A DNA stretch of 64,000 nt from Brachypodium distachyon (lineage: Eukaryota > Streptophyta > Magnoliopsida > Poales > Poaceae), in the NCBI RefSeq assembly GCF_000005505.3, contig NC_016135.3, positions 21,112,613-21,176,612 of the forward strand. The letters are read 5' to 3'. A program made the translations under genes and the position numbers. This document shows, in pieces, positions 45,099-56,436 of the stretch. The notes beneath the pieces are model-generated. The model ran no database searches. It saw only the letters and a program-made list of their open reading frames with translations, and was not told the origin of the DNA. How positions within the stretch are numbered: the first letter of the stretch is position 1; every line of letters starts with the position of its first letter.

Positions 45099-45445
45099 CG
45101 ATAGACACCCGTTTACTACTACGATTCAGGAGTCTCGATTACAAGAAATTTGTAGCGAATTGGGGAAGAGAAATAAGAGAACAGCAAGGGTGAGAACTAG
45201 ATAAGGTGAGGTAGAGCCAGTTCTTCGTCATCTCTCAAGATGCCATCTTCGGATGGAGTTGCCTTCCTTAAGTAGCTCACTTAGTCCACTCTGGGCCTGC
45301 ATAGCGCTTGGATGGAACTCGACGACGCTTCTCGTTCATGGGCTTGACAGGTGATTCCTTAGGCCCAATATGATCCGCCAGCCCAACCTTGTCAATCTTC
45401 TCTATAGCAGAGCTCCTCGCAGTAGGTGCCTCTAGATTAGGGATC
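45099..45445 (-). repeat. 3' LTR of the integrase-deleted gypsy element, truncated at its start
   Basis: Aligns with 48902-49254 from GATAGACACCCG to TTAGGGATC. On the minus strand the partner LTR starts TGTTACGATCCC, whereas here GATCCC is joined directly to pol sequence, so about six terminal bases are lost. The opposite terminal base is C where the partner has T. Confidence 0.85.
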
Positions 45446-45449
45446 TGCC

Positions 45450-48400
45450 AAATATTCTTGTATAATTTCATCTAGCCAAGTGGGTGGACATTCAGACACT
45501 GCTAAAACCTCTTCATCTTGCTGGGGAGCTCTTCTGGAAAGGGCATCTGTAACTTTATTCTCATGCCCCTTTTTATACAGAATTTTGTAATTCAGACATA
45601 ACAGCTTTGTCAGTGCTCTGTGTTGCCAAGGAGTAGAGAGGCTCTAATCATCCAAATGGGTCAGAGCTTTTTGGTCAGTTCTGATGATAAATTCACCCCT
45701 CTGTAAATAAGGTCTCCATTTATCCACTGCCATAAGGATAGCTAAACATTCTTTTTCATAGGTTGACAGTCCTCTGTTCTTGGGTCCTAAGGCCTTACTG
45801 AAGAAGGCAATGGGATGGTTCTGTTGCATGAGAACTGCTCCTATCCCATAATCACAAGCATCAGTCTCTATTTCAAAAGGCAATGTGAAATCTGGTAATG
45901 CAAGGGCAGGTGCAGTTATAAAAGCCTGCTTCAATGTTTGAAAAGCTTCTTCAGTTTGGGAAGTCCACACAAATACTGTCCCCTTTCTTAACAGATCAGT
46001 CAAAGATCTGCTGATTATCCCAAAATTCTTAACAAACCTTCTATAATAGCCCACCATACCCAAGAAACTCCTTAATTCCTTGACATTCTGAGGAACAGCC
46101 CATGTTTTAATTGTTTGAATTTTTTCACTGTCAGTTAAGACACCTTCAACACTGATCTCAACACTTGCACTTAGAGAATTTGACCTTGAGATTATGTTGC
46201 TTAAGCACTTGAAAAACTTGCTGCACCAAAAACAAGTGTTGCTCCCAAGTCTTGGACTAGATCAAGATATCGTCAATAAAAACCAAGACTCCTTTTCTCA
46301 ACCAAGGACCTAAAATGTTGTTCATGGTTCCTTGGAAAGTGGCTGGAGCACCTGTTAGTTCATAGGGCATCACCTTATATTCATAATGCCCTTGGTGAGT
46401 TTGAAAGGCAGTTTTAGATTCCTCCCCTTCTTTCATTCTAATCTGATGGTACCCCGAGCGCAGATCCAAACTGGTGAAATAAGTAGCCCCAGCAAGCTCA
46501 TGAAGCAGTTCTTCCATAATAGGAATAGGGTATCTATTCTTGATAGTAATGGCATTGAGATGCTTATAATCTACACATAACCTCCATGTCAAATCTTTCT
46601 TGGCAACCAACAACACTGGTGAAGAAAAAGGGCTTGAACTAGGTACAATTACTCCATTAGCTAACATGTCAAAGATCTGCTTTTCTATTTCATCTTTTTT
46701 CTCAGGGTTGTACCTGTATGGCCTAACATTCACAGGCTGTGCTCCAGGAAGAAGAGGTATAGAATGATCAAACTCCCTCGCAGGAGGTAGTCCTTTGGGC
46801 TCGTCAAACACATCTGAAAATGATTCCAGCAGTTGCTTCATATCTGGTAGGCAGATAGATATCACCTCTTTCTGCACTTCACTAAGGAAAATGCAATAAT
46901 GAATTGATTGCTTGGTCTCCCAACTAGCCAGTCTTTTATCACTGATCTCCTCACAAGAATCCAACTGTGGAAGTAACCCTTGAAGTTTAACAGTTCTGCC
47001 ATTGTGTGGTATGATCATCCACTTCAGATTCCAGTCCACTTGCATTGGGCTATGCTTTTTTAACCAATTCATTCCAATAATCACATCATAGCAGTCGAGT
47101 GGTAAAGTTTTGAAACCAGTGTTGAAAGTACTGCCCTGGCACTTCCAAGCACACTGAGGAAACTGGGAATGCCCTTGTAACACTCCTCCCCCAGCCACTC
47201 TAACATGTACAATTTTCTCCAATGGCTCACCACCTGTCAGCTTCTGCCCCAGGTTCTCACTAATGAAGCTAGCTGAGCTGCCAGAATCCACCAGAATAAT
47301 AACATCAAACTGCTGCACCTTGCCCAATAACCTCATAGTCATGTTTCCTTCAATACCCTTTAGAGCATGATCAGAGAGAGATAATAATTCTTCTTCAGAT
47401 TCTTCAGTTTCCATAGTTATTGGAATTTCTTCAGATTCATCAGTTCGCAATAACTGCAACAGTTCTTCCACCACATGCAACTGAACTGTTTGGCCACACT
47501 TATGACCAGGATTCCACTTAACTCCACATGTAAAACACAACCCACGAGCGCGACGATATGCTCTAAGTGTGTTTACTTTCTCACCAACATTGTTGACTCT
47601 AGCAGCATCCATGCCTCTACGGTCATCAGCAACTGTTATCCCTTTTGGTACTTGCGCTGGTACAACAATGGTAGCAACAGATTTCTGAGAGTTCTTAGCC
47701 CAATTTGAGGGATCCAAGCGACGATTATCCTTGCGCCGTAGGCTATCCAGCACCTCCTCCTGCAATATAGCCAGTGAACCCGCAGTATCCAGATCGTCGG
47801 GACGTTGAATAATGATAACATCACGAATTTCATCTTTCAGCCCATCAATAAAAGTGGTGGTGAAGATTTCATGATCGATGGCGGAGTTATGAGCTAACAT
47901 CGATGCATTAACCCATTAAAATTTTCTATGTACTCATGGGCACTACCTTCCTGTCTAATGGGAGCTAACTTGCGTATGAGGTTTTGAAACTGATTACGCC
48001 CAAACCTATCACACACAAATTCACAAAATTCATTCCAATTCATGTGTTCAGTCTCATGCTCTACGGACTGCAACCACAGCGCTGCCGGTCCAGTGAAATA
48101 CAGAGTGGCAAAATCCTTCCACACATACTCACTAGTTTGACAGAGGTGGAAATACTTCTCACAATTCCTCTTCCACCACTTAGGATTATCACCATCGAAG
48201 GTAGGGAACTCAGTACGACTACCCAGATTGCCTAATATTGTGCCACTACTTCCCTCACCAACACTAAAATCAAGCACACGATTCACTGGGGTAGAATTCG
48301 AAGGAAGCTGAAACGTACCATTGTCCGGAGGCTCAACGTGAAGCCCCCGGTGTTCCATTGGTTTGCCGTGCCCAATGGGGCCTGCATGTCCACTGGCCGC

Positions 48401-48736
48401 ACTTGCTGCCTTTGGAGCCAGCGGTGGAGTGAGCAGTGGTGGCATCTTGGTGCTGAGATCTAGCACCCCATGACCAGGTTTGGCGGTGACGACGATGACG
48501 CGCTCGTCCCCCATCTCCTGATCGATGTGGTTGAGTCTCACTGAGAGATGATCAACCGTCTTGGACAGATCGGCCAAGGATTTGTCTACTTGTGGCTTCC
48601 AATTCGTCATCAGATCCACTTGAGATTTCTAAATTTCCCCCAATTTCTCCCGAAATACTCCCGCATCCGCCTCTCTCTTCTTCTCTGCCACCACCATGAA
48701 CTCCATCACCTGCTTCAAGTCCAAATCCTCCCCCAT
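45450..48736 (-). pseudogene. Degenerate gag-pol of the gypsy element
   Basis: Minus-strand order. gag starts at about 48736 (MGEDLDL) and has an in-frame stop before KSQVDLMTNW, then continues to about 47900. A one-base loss then shifts into the frame 47900-46257. That frame holds a zinc knuckle (CFTCGVKWNPGHKC), an aspartic protease (VDSGSSASFI) and reverse transcriptase (RLCVDYKHLNAITIKNRYP, then FIDDILI). A stop at 46257 ends it. 46063-45644 holds the RT/RNase H junction (GYYRRFVKNFG, ETDACDYGIGAVL), and KGHENKVTDALSRR follows before the LTR. No integrase. Several independent lesions mean it cannot encode a working polyprotein. Confidence 0.9.
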
Positions 48737-48886
48737 CCTAGCGATCTGCTCTTCTCCGAATCACCTTTACTCAGTTTAGGTACACCGAAGTGTATTGCGT
48801 TAAATCTACGAATGGATCCAACACCTTTCACCAGAGTTTTACAAGTCGATCAAGAGGATTTGAGCGAGATTCCCTGGGATCGGAAA

Positions 48887-48899
48887 GCTCTGAATACCA
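48887..48899 (-). other. Primer-binding site of the integrase-deleted gypsy element
   Basis: Minus-strand TGGTATTCAGAGC two bases inside the 5' LTR. It resembles the initiator-Met site TGGTATCAGAGC with one extra T. Confidence 0.8.
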
Positions 48900-48901
48900 A
48901 C

Positions 48902-49254
48902 TGATAGACACCCGTTTACTACTATGATTCAAGAGTCTCGATTACAAGAATTTTGTAGTGAATTGGGGAAGAGAAATAAGAGAACAGCAAGGGTGAGAAC
49001 TAGATAAGGTGAGGTAGAGCCAGTTCTTCGTCGTCTCTCAAGATGCCGTCTTCGGATGGAGTTGCCTTCCTTAAGTAGCTCACTTAGTCCACTCGGGGCC
49101 TGCATAGCGCTTGGATGGAATTCGACGACGCTTCTCGTTCATGGGCTTGACAGGTGATTCCCTAGGCCCAATATGATCCGCCAGCCCAACCTTGTCAATC
49201 TTCTCTATAGCCGAGCTCCTCGCAGTAGGTGCCTCTAGATTAGGGATCGTAACA
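48902..49254 (-). repeat. 5' LTR of the integrase-deleted gypsy element
   Basis: 353 bp, TG...CA on both readings (plus strand TGATAGACACC to ATCGTAACA). Followed by the target copy CGCAC. Confidence 0.9.
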
Positions 49255-50202
49255 CGCACGCGCTAGGGGCGGCGGCGGCTTCCCGCGTCCGCGACTTGTC
49301 GGGTGCCACGCGAAAGCTCGTTGATTATTTCTGAGTCTTCTGATTGTTTTTCCTTCAATGGGATTCCTTGTAAAGCTGGCTGCTTCTTGTGGTGATACTC
49401 CTGTGATTGATGATGTGCGGTCGGGTTCGTCCATGGCTTGATTAGTAGTACTCGACCGGATGCGCAGAGCAGCCCACTGCTCTGCGCGAAGCACATCGGT
49501 GATGGCCTGGCGCGCACATGGCGTCGGCTCGCGTCGGAGGCGGTGGTTTGCGCCCGTCTGGCGGCAGCAGCGCTCCCGCTCCTAGGCAGCGGTGGCGGCG
49601 TGCTCAGAGGCGGCGGCTCGCGTCGTCCATGGCTGCAGCGACACCGTGCGCACGTCCGGCGGCTCGGCTCGTGCCCGTAGGCAGCGGTGGCCGAGAAGTA
49701 GAAAGGGACGAGCATTGTCCAACGTGGCGCCTCGGTGGACCTGATATGTGAGCCCCCCTGTCAGTTTTTTCCGTCAAAATAAGATCAACAGCGAAATCAG
49801 TGTGCGGGAGTATAAGGGACCAAGAAAGTGGTGGTAATTTGAATATTTTTGTTAAAAGGTGGTTTTCCTAGACATGTGCCCCAAATGTGGTGGGTTTAAG
49901 TAATTTTCTCTATGTACAAAAATGTTTATGCATGAAGTTGACTTACAATGCAGTCAAGTGGAGGACAAACTGGTAGATTTTTCAATCGCTTATTATACCA
50001 CCGAACATTAGGGCTCTCCAAATGTTCCAAGATGTGTACCATATCTTAAATATTTCACCTATAAAAAAAATATGATGTGACACTTTATTTAATGAAGAAA
50101 AAGAGAGGTATTGTATCCTAATCTAGATACAACTCTTTAGTGCTAAAACCCAAGTAAAATCATAATTCATCTCTCACAAAACATAATGAGCATGTTTAGA
50201 TA

Positions 50203-50539
50203 CTTCCTCCGTTCTAAAATATAGCATGCCCACGCATTTTGAGGCCTAACTTTGACCATCAATTACACCAACAAAATGTGAATTATATGTTACTCCCTCC
50301 GCCCCAAATTAACTGTCATGGATTTGCATATATTAACTGTCATGGATTTGCATAGATTCATATGCAAATCCATGACAGTTAATTTGGGACGGAGGGAGTA
50401 TAAAACTTATACCACTAGATTCATATTTAAAAGAAATTTTCAATGGTATAACTTTTATAGTACATGATTTACATTTTGTTCGTCTAATTGATGATCAAAT
50501 CAAAATGTGTGCGCGCGTTATATTATGAAACGGAGGGAG
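50203..50539. mobile_element. Stowaway-like MITE interrupted by a second MITE
   Basis: Ends CTTCCTCCGTTCTAAAATATA and (reverse complement) CTCCCTCCGTTTCATAATATA. The arms pair over about 90 bp (for example GACCATCAATTA against GATCATCAATTA). TA flanks at 50201-50202 and 50540-50541. The pairing is broken by the insert at 50293-50398. Confidence 0.8.
50293..50398. mobile_element. Stowaway-like MITE nested in another MITE
   Basis: Ends CTCCCTCCGCCCCAAATTAA and the complement of TTAATTTGGGACGGAGGGAG, TA flanks at 50291-50292 and 50399-50400. The left arm carries a direct duplication of AACTGTCATGGATTTGCATA. Confidence 0.85.
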
Positions 50540-50695
50540 TACAACACTAAGGACGCTCCCAGTGCAGATAGGGCAAAGTCGTATCATAGACTGAACACCT
50601 CAATTAGATACCAACTCCAAAACGAGTTTCATAGTAACCGGTAACCTTGTCACAGTGATAGCAAAGAGCCAATGCAGCGCAGAAGTGATATCAAG

Positions 50696-50991
50696 TCAGA
50701 ACTTCAAGTAGAAGTAGGAAGGAACGCCCGGAGCATCAAGTCCAAATTCCTTCTCGAACTTCTCACGGATGTCCTCCACCGAGACAAGGAGACGGTCGTG
50801 TTTGACCCAAATTGCAACTGTCCTCTTGCGGTAGGCACCGCAGCGGGTTAACACATCAGCTCTTTTCAGAAGCACCTTGCGTCCTTGCGAGTCTTAGAGA
50901 TGGGCTCAAAAAACCCGAAGATCCTGGCGACCTCCTTATCAACTTCAGCAATGCCGGTGAGCTCAGGCATGTCGAAGACAACGCCAGGGAA
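50696..50991 (-). pseudogene. Unassigned protein-coding fragment with frameshift
   Basis: The minus strand reads FPGVVFDMPELTGIAEVDKE, then ARIFGFFEPISKTRKD. After a one-base shift it reads VLLKRADVLTRCGAYRKR, VEDIREKFEKEFGLD and PSYFYLKF, followed by a stop at 50698-50696. The composition and the natural stop look like the C-terminal exon of a real gene. I do not recognise the family. Confidence 0.5.
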
Positions 50992-51377
50992 CTAAGCATT
51001 GAGTGTCTATTTTTCAGTCATCCAAGAAATAGTTATTTTTCAGTCCATAATCGTAGTCATCCAATGAATATTTTCTTATCCATCGAAACCTACATTAATC
51101 TTACACAATCTCAATGATTGAATCAAAGAGTTGTTATCATCGACTAAGAAATAGTTATTTTTCAGTCGCCTAAGAAATAGCAAAACCGTTTTGAATAGTA
51201 AAAATATTAATGCATGGAAATTAACATATAAGTACTCGGTAACATTTATGGAATGTATCCAACCGGTAAAATCACAGTAGCACGGGCATGATGAATAGGT
51301 AGCACGGTTTAAATTAAGTTTAGTGGAGAAAATATAGCTCACTATTCTGAACTGGACATTCAAATTCTACGAGAAAA

Positions 51378-51960
51378 TGTTGAGAAATAGCAATGCATAT
51401 ATTTGAGAATATTCTGAAATGCTTTGGATAATTGGAGAGTGTTGAGAATTACCTATTCATATTTGAGAAGATTTTATAATACTTTGGATTATTGAAGGAG
51501 AAGATATTTACCAGGAGCCTTCTGGTGACATGAGAGGATTAGAATATTATACAAGGCTTGAGAGGTTACTTGAAGAGTGTTGCTTTTTACCATGGAAAGT
51601 ACTAGGGTAAGTTTCAAGAATAAGTGAGAATTCCCTAGAACTAAGTATTTGTAGAGTATTCTATAGAATTGTAATAGAATGCACCACATGCTATTGTACA
51701 ACTATAGATAGAGGTGATCCCCCTCTCCATGATAGTACCACAATCACCACAGTACCACTATCACAACATCAACCACACCAAATAGAGAAGTGAGCTACCA
51801 TGATAGAGTAATATGATTGTGTAGTAGGATAGCCACTAAAACAGTGTTGTACCAACATTGAGAATATTGAATAAAGTGTTGAGTTCACACAAATGTGATA
51901 TCCCAAATAGTGTAGGTGTGCAAAGCTCCTCAAGAGTGGTTGTTAGGTCACCGTCCTAAA
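51378..51960. repeat. Possible solo LTR or LTR fragment
   Basis: Begins TGTTGAGAAATAGC and contains a promoter-like stretch with CTATAGATAGAGGTGATCCC, as in many plant LTRs. No paired LTR, target duplication or clear CA end was found, so the limits and the call are tentative. Confidence 0.3.
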
Positions 51961-52559
51961 TTCTCTACAAAAAACTAATTTCGGGATCCACAAAGTCTCT
52001 CCATTTGTGTTACAAACTAACACAAGCTTGTCAATCACTCCTTATAAACAATTCCTGAATCCAACCAAAAATTTGAACCATAATTTGAAGAGACGATTCC
52101 AGGTCTACATATTATTAGAGGAACACTAAACTAAAGACTCACCGAAAACACCACAGCTTCCTATGAAACTATGAATCCTTATTGCAGGTTTACAATTCTA
52201 CATCGTTATTTCCATGTGTAATATAACAGGTTATAAGCTAGCACCACACTAAAGCAGAATCACCAAAAACTCCAGATTACTATGAACCACCACAGACTTT
52301 TGAAACTAAATAATAACAAATTATTTGATATTTAAGCCCTGAATACTCTTAATGCAAGAATGGTCAAACGGTGGCAGGGAGTGAACATATATATAAACTA
52401 CAACATATATGCAATGTCCCCGACTGATAAAATCATTAATTGTAGCACATGCCTAATGAACAGATACATCATCATCTGTTAAGGTTAATTTAATCTAAGT
52501 TGAGATAATATATCTCTCTTCTCTAAAGGGCGGAGAATTTGACCCCCTATATTTGCGTC

Positions 52560-53110
52560 CACGCATTTTGATTCCTACCGTACGCGTGTAATAATCTATG
52601 TCATTGGAGTTGGTTGTTGGAGGCTGCGAGTCTGCGACTGCGTCTTCTCCTTCCTTTCGCCTCTCCTCCAGTGCCACCAGCCTTGCCCCTATTCTCCTTC
52701 CTCTCCCCTATCCTCCAGCGCCAGTACTCATGTCCTTTTTGTCATCAGCACCACCCCCGTCCTCTCTTTCTTGCCAATCGAACGGCGGCAGCACAGACAC
52801 ATCTTCTCCGGCCAAATCGACGCGGCGGATACTTCCTTCTACTCCAGGCGTGTGGCTTTGATTTTGGTGCATCTGTTTGTTCCGCTCTTTGATTTCTACT
52901 TTTCTAGGATACACGTGATACCTTGGAAGCCGCCGCCACGAACGACGATGACGATGGGAACAGCAGGGGCTTGGACGCCAGCGTGTCGTTGAGGAAGCGG
53001 TTCCTGTCGTCCAGATCGAGGGCACCATGAAGAAGAGCGGTGGTAGAGGAAGTGCAGGTGGAGGAGGCCGCCTCGCTGCCTTCTACAGTCTCTGCTGACC
53101 GCCAAGGTGA
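52560..53110. other. GC-rich captured-looking segment upstream of the PP2C exon
   Basis: Open frames on both strands (52598-52861 plus; 52708-53028 minus) of Ser/Pro-rich composition. A third minus frame gives DDRNRFLNDTLASKPLLFPS, which looks coding but is unassigned. Probably a host gene fragment carried by a mobile element. Confidence 0.35.
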
Positions 53111-53218
53111 CGCATGTTAGTTTCCCCCGCCTCCCTTGTCGGCTTTCTTCCTCCCTTTGGCCTCTTCCGATGTCCCATCTCCACTTCTCCTTCTCTCTAT
53201 TCTTGGGTTTTGGTGCAG

Positions 53219-53412
53219 AACTAAGGATTTTCTTTGATGATGAATGGGTTGAGTCTATTGATGTTGATAGAAGTGATATGCTTCCTGAGATGTGCCTTCC
53301 ACTTAAGCAGCCTTATTTGAAGGCATTCAAATTGATGGACGAGCAGCTCAAGCTGCAGCCTAAAATTGATTGCTTTTGCAGTGGCACTACGACAGTCACG
53401 TTGGTCAAACAG
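53219..53412 (+). pseudogene. Captured exon of a plant PP2C protein phosphatase
   Basis: Bounded by AG at 53217-53218 and GT at 53413-53414. It encodes DDEWVESIDVDRSDMLPE, then LPLKQPYLKAFKLMDEQLKL and IDCFCSGTTTVTLVKQ. This corresponds to the segment after the first DGHG region in clade-typical plant PP2Cs, as I know them. The metal-binding DGHG block is not upstream, and no later PP2C exons follow. An isolated exon with intact splice borders points to capture or duplication, not to a working gene. Confidence 0.75.
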
Positions 53413-54196
53413 GTGATTGGTACTTTTAAACAAGCCTTTCACGTTTGTAGATAATTATTGAATGAAGCTTTTGAAAAAAGTTGTCGAAATATAATTTAAA
53501 TTGATGCATGAACTGGACATGGTTTATTCTCCAGGGATGGAATTTTGTATTTGGAAATCTTGCCTTAATGCAAATAGATATGTTTTAGACCATCCATTTC
53601 ATGTCATTACCTGCCGGCTGCCACTTTAGTCCCTAAATAAAAAATAAAATCATATGTTCATTCAGGATTGGGTACAACCCAACTCCAATGTATCTGTAGT
53701 TTAACATGTAACCATTTACCTTACTTTAGATCTCTTTGTGTGGGAATTACAGATGGGAGAAGAATGGGGCTTTGTTTGATATTTATCTTGAAAATAGTCG
53801 TACAAGGACTACTCAATGTAGAGAACAATGAAATGAATCGTGATGGTTGAAACCAGGAATATATCAATTTGATACCTAACTTCATTTGGCCTACAGTGTC
53901 TTCCTTCAAGAACAAAAGAAGATTGCATAGGATGTTTTGGATCATCGGGGCTTCATCAATTTCTATTTTTTTTCATACATGTCCTGTATATTTACTTCAT
54001 TTTTGTTACAGCTATAGAAGACGTAGACTTTTAATATTTTGTTAAATATATTAGGTACACAAGTTGTCTATCATCGGAAGGAGCTGATGCATTTGGTACC
54101 TTTGCTTTTTTGGACCTTCAGTAGTAGTCACGGCACATAAATATATCATGAAAGTTGTTCTACCTATGAATTAATGTTGATCGGTTTTTACTTTCA

Positions 54197-54470
54197 GTGC
54201 ACCTTTACATCTATGGTGTGAGTGAATGGGACTTTGCAATAGTCGGAACAGAGGTGGCCAGACGCAGTGGTCATCATAGCTACTCCCCTCCATTTCCCAT
54301 CTTCTCCCTCCAGTCAGTGGTGAATGCAAATTTGTTGTTTAGCAGGAGGAAGAGGCATAGCGGGTCAACAGTGCCAACAACATCCCCAAGCTGCAACCAG
54401 TACGTGGAGGTGCTCAGCTATGAGGTGTCCATCAGGCACCTCAAACGTTGCTGCCTTCTCAACTGATATT
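54197..54470 (+). pseudogene. Second exon-like fragment, family unknown
   Basis: Follows TTTCAG and precedes GTAAGTTT. Translates HLYIYGVSEWDFAIVGTEVA, then QSVVNANLLFSRRKRHSG and YVEVLSYEVSIRHL. It does not resemble PP2C. Its origin is unknown and it is listed because of its splice-like borders. Confidence 0.35.
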
Positions 54471-54499
54471 GGGTAAGTTTAAAAATTCAGACCCGTATA

Positions 54500-55480
54500 A
54501 ATGTTTTTCCACTTATGTTTGTGCAAGGAAAAAAAATCAAGGTACTTTTGATAAAATTGGAAAGAATCGCTAATGTGATATGTTTCTACTATTTGGTTTG
54601 ACAAAAATACCCTTATGGTTATCTCCAAGAGACTATATTGTCATTTCTGATTCAACAGAGTTCAGTTAGCATTCAATATTGCTTCTTCTTTTTCTTACTG
54701 ATAAAGACTATAACGAACCACACGTCGGAAAGGGAAAACAAATATCCATTTTTATTTACTTTGGCTCTGTGATCTCAGTTCTTTTCTATCTCCTTATGTT
54801 TTGTGTGATTATGGTTGGTTGCTCTGAAGCTCAAGTCCTCCTTACTGTCTCTACCTTTTAATTGCATTGAGAAGTACATGATTTTGCAGTTTTAAGTGTT
54901 CACTTTTACTCTTATTACCTACGCTGTTGTGTACATTCTTCCATGCATTGTATCTCTACTTACTTCTTATTTGGAGCTGACATCGGGACATCATAGTTGG
55001 TGTCTCTTTTCTGAAGCTTCTACTTTCATAATAATCATGCTGTGATGTATTGTACCCTTCACGTCAAGTCCGCCGGTCGTGAGCTCTGCTGTATCCACTA
55101 TTGCTGCTGAGTCTGGAGGTGCTCATGTTATGTCTAAGGTTGGAATGTTGATATCAAAGTATAATTATCTTCATTGGGAAGAGCTCTCATCACTCAGTAC
55201 ATAAGCAAATGTTCAGCTATCAATTGATGTTCCCACTTGGCAATTACATAACAAAGGGGACATTTTCAGATTGTTGCTTGGTGTATGGAAGTTTTTTGGA
55301 CCCTGTATAAATATTTCTATCATATTTCTTTGGTCAATATATCCTTGTGGAAGAAAGAGAGGATTGCCACATATTTAAACAGTTTTCTACCAGTCATTCC
55401 CGTTCGCTCTTTTGGGATCAATTAAAACATAGATCAAAATAAATATATTAGAGTGGTGAAACAAAATTCAATGGATTATC
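54500..55480. other. AT-rich stretch, nothing recognised
   Basis: No gene, repeat end or RNA gene seen. The ORF at 54679-54861 is hydrophobic but short and without family. Confidence 0.5.
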
Positions 55481-55489
55481 GCAACATTT

Positions 55490-56436
55490 TTCTGGCGCAG
55501 CAAAGCGCGCTAATCACTTCTACACGGCTCATCACGAGTTGCGGCCCGTCAAGACCGATCCTCGTGTGCGCAGAGTTGCGAAACAGCATATCGGTCGATC
55601 AAGATTAATTCAGAGGTAGGAAAACCTGTAAAGAATTCAGACCGAAATCGTAAAGAAAATTAAGGATACGAATGTACCTATTACTCCTATCTTCCATCTC
55701 GATCGGATCCTCGTGCATGGATGAAGGCGCGAAGACGTGCATGCAGACAAGGTGGCGGATGGTCATCTGTGTGTCTCGACGAGAGGACGAAAGCTCAAGC
55801 GTATAGTGGGACAGTAACCAGTGAATGCGAGTCTATTCAATGAGGCCATGTCTCTACGTGGAGCTATGGGTTTAGCTAGCACGTATTGCGCTAGGTGTGG
55901 ACGGTGTAGTCCAAGCGGAAGTTAGCGTGACTGGAAGTCTAGATCATACGTTGAGTGTAGTCGAAGAGTCGTGAAACCGCAGAGAATCAAAATCAGAGAG
56001 AGCATCGGAAATGACAAAAAGATTCGGATTAAGGGGAGATTGTTGGAAATAATCCAAACTCCCGTACTGGTAGGGTGGAGTTCATGTCTGAGTCGAACTT
56101 AGGTGTTAGTGCGTAGCTAATTAGTTGTAATTAGTACGGCTAGCTGAGAGTTTGAATCGGATATGATTCCTAGTTTGTGTAGGTCTTTGCATGTGTAGTC
56201 CGAGTAGGTCTTGGCGTGCAACTCGTACATGTAGGTTTCCTCTGTAGGTTTTGCACGTGGCTGGTCTCTGTGTATATATACACATCAAAGTATGCAGCTT
56301 TGTAACATCAAGTTTTGCAAAGAGATGTTGAGATAATAAATAAAGTAAGGCACGACAGGTGTCTTTGGCCATAATCCGATGATTGTTGTGTGATCGTGTG
56401 CGTCTTCATGTTATTGATCTTTGGGGAAACCCAACA
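55490..56436 (+). mobile_element. Truncated Ty1/copia element: 3' internal end plus 3' LTR
   Basis: The LTR at 56041-56436 begins TGTTGGAAATAATCC and ends AACCCAACA. It is directly preceded by the polypurine tract AAGGGGAGAT, the classical copia junction. A TATA-like TGTATATATACAC lies inside the LTR. Upstream internal sequence has no open reverse transcriptase, and no 5' LTR was found in the window, so the left limit is approximate. Confidence 0.7.

Larger units (their letters stand above)
45099..49254 (-). mobile_element. Ty3/gypsy LTR retrotransposon with integrase deletion
   Basis: Minus-strand element with LTRs of about 350 bp (45099-45445 and 48902-49254), an initiator-Met-type primer site, and gag-pol remnants. 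The flanks CGCAT (45094-45098) and CGCAC (49255-49259) match at four of five bases. By eye the LTRs differ at about 11 of 347 positions, so the insertion is young relative to the MULE around it. The integrase is missing: pol stops in the RNase H/spacer part and runs straight into the 3' LTR. Confidence 0.9.
44209..49910. mobile_element. MULE inserted in SCPL copy 2, itself hosting a gypsy element
   Basis: The ends are inverted repeats of about 170 bp: GAGAAAATTATTTAAA at the left and, reverse complemented, GAGAAAATTACTTAAA at the right, with the shared block CCCCACATTTGGGGCACATG (right arm: CACCACATTTGGGGC). The flanking 9-mers are CACGTACAA (44200-44208) and TATGTACAA (49911-49919), 7 of 9 identical. 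Without the nested gypsy element it measures about 1.5 kb, with a very GC-rich interior (44430-45098 and 49260-49735) and no transposase, a Pack-MULE-like build. The interior open frames are Ala/Arg/Ser-rich and unassigned. Confidence 0.85.

Noticed and set aside
46257..47900. Intact pol gene
   Set aside because: The frame ends at a stop after FIDDILI, lacks integrase and needs a shift to join gag, so it is listed as a pseudogene.
56041..56436. Solo copia LTR
   Set aside because: The polypurine tract directly upstream shows that internal sequence is still attached, so it is a truncated element and not a solo LTR.
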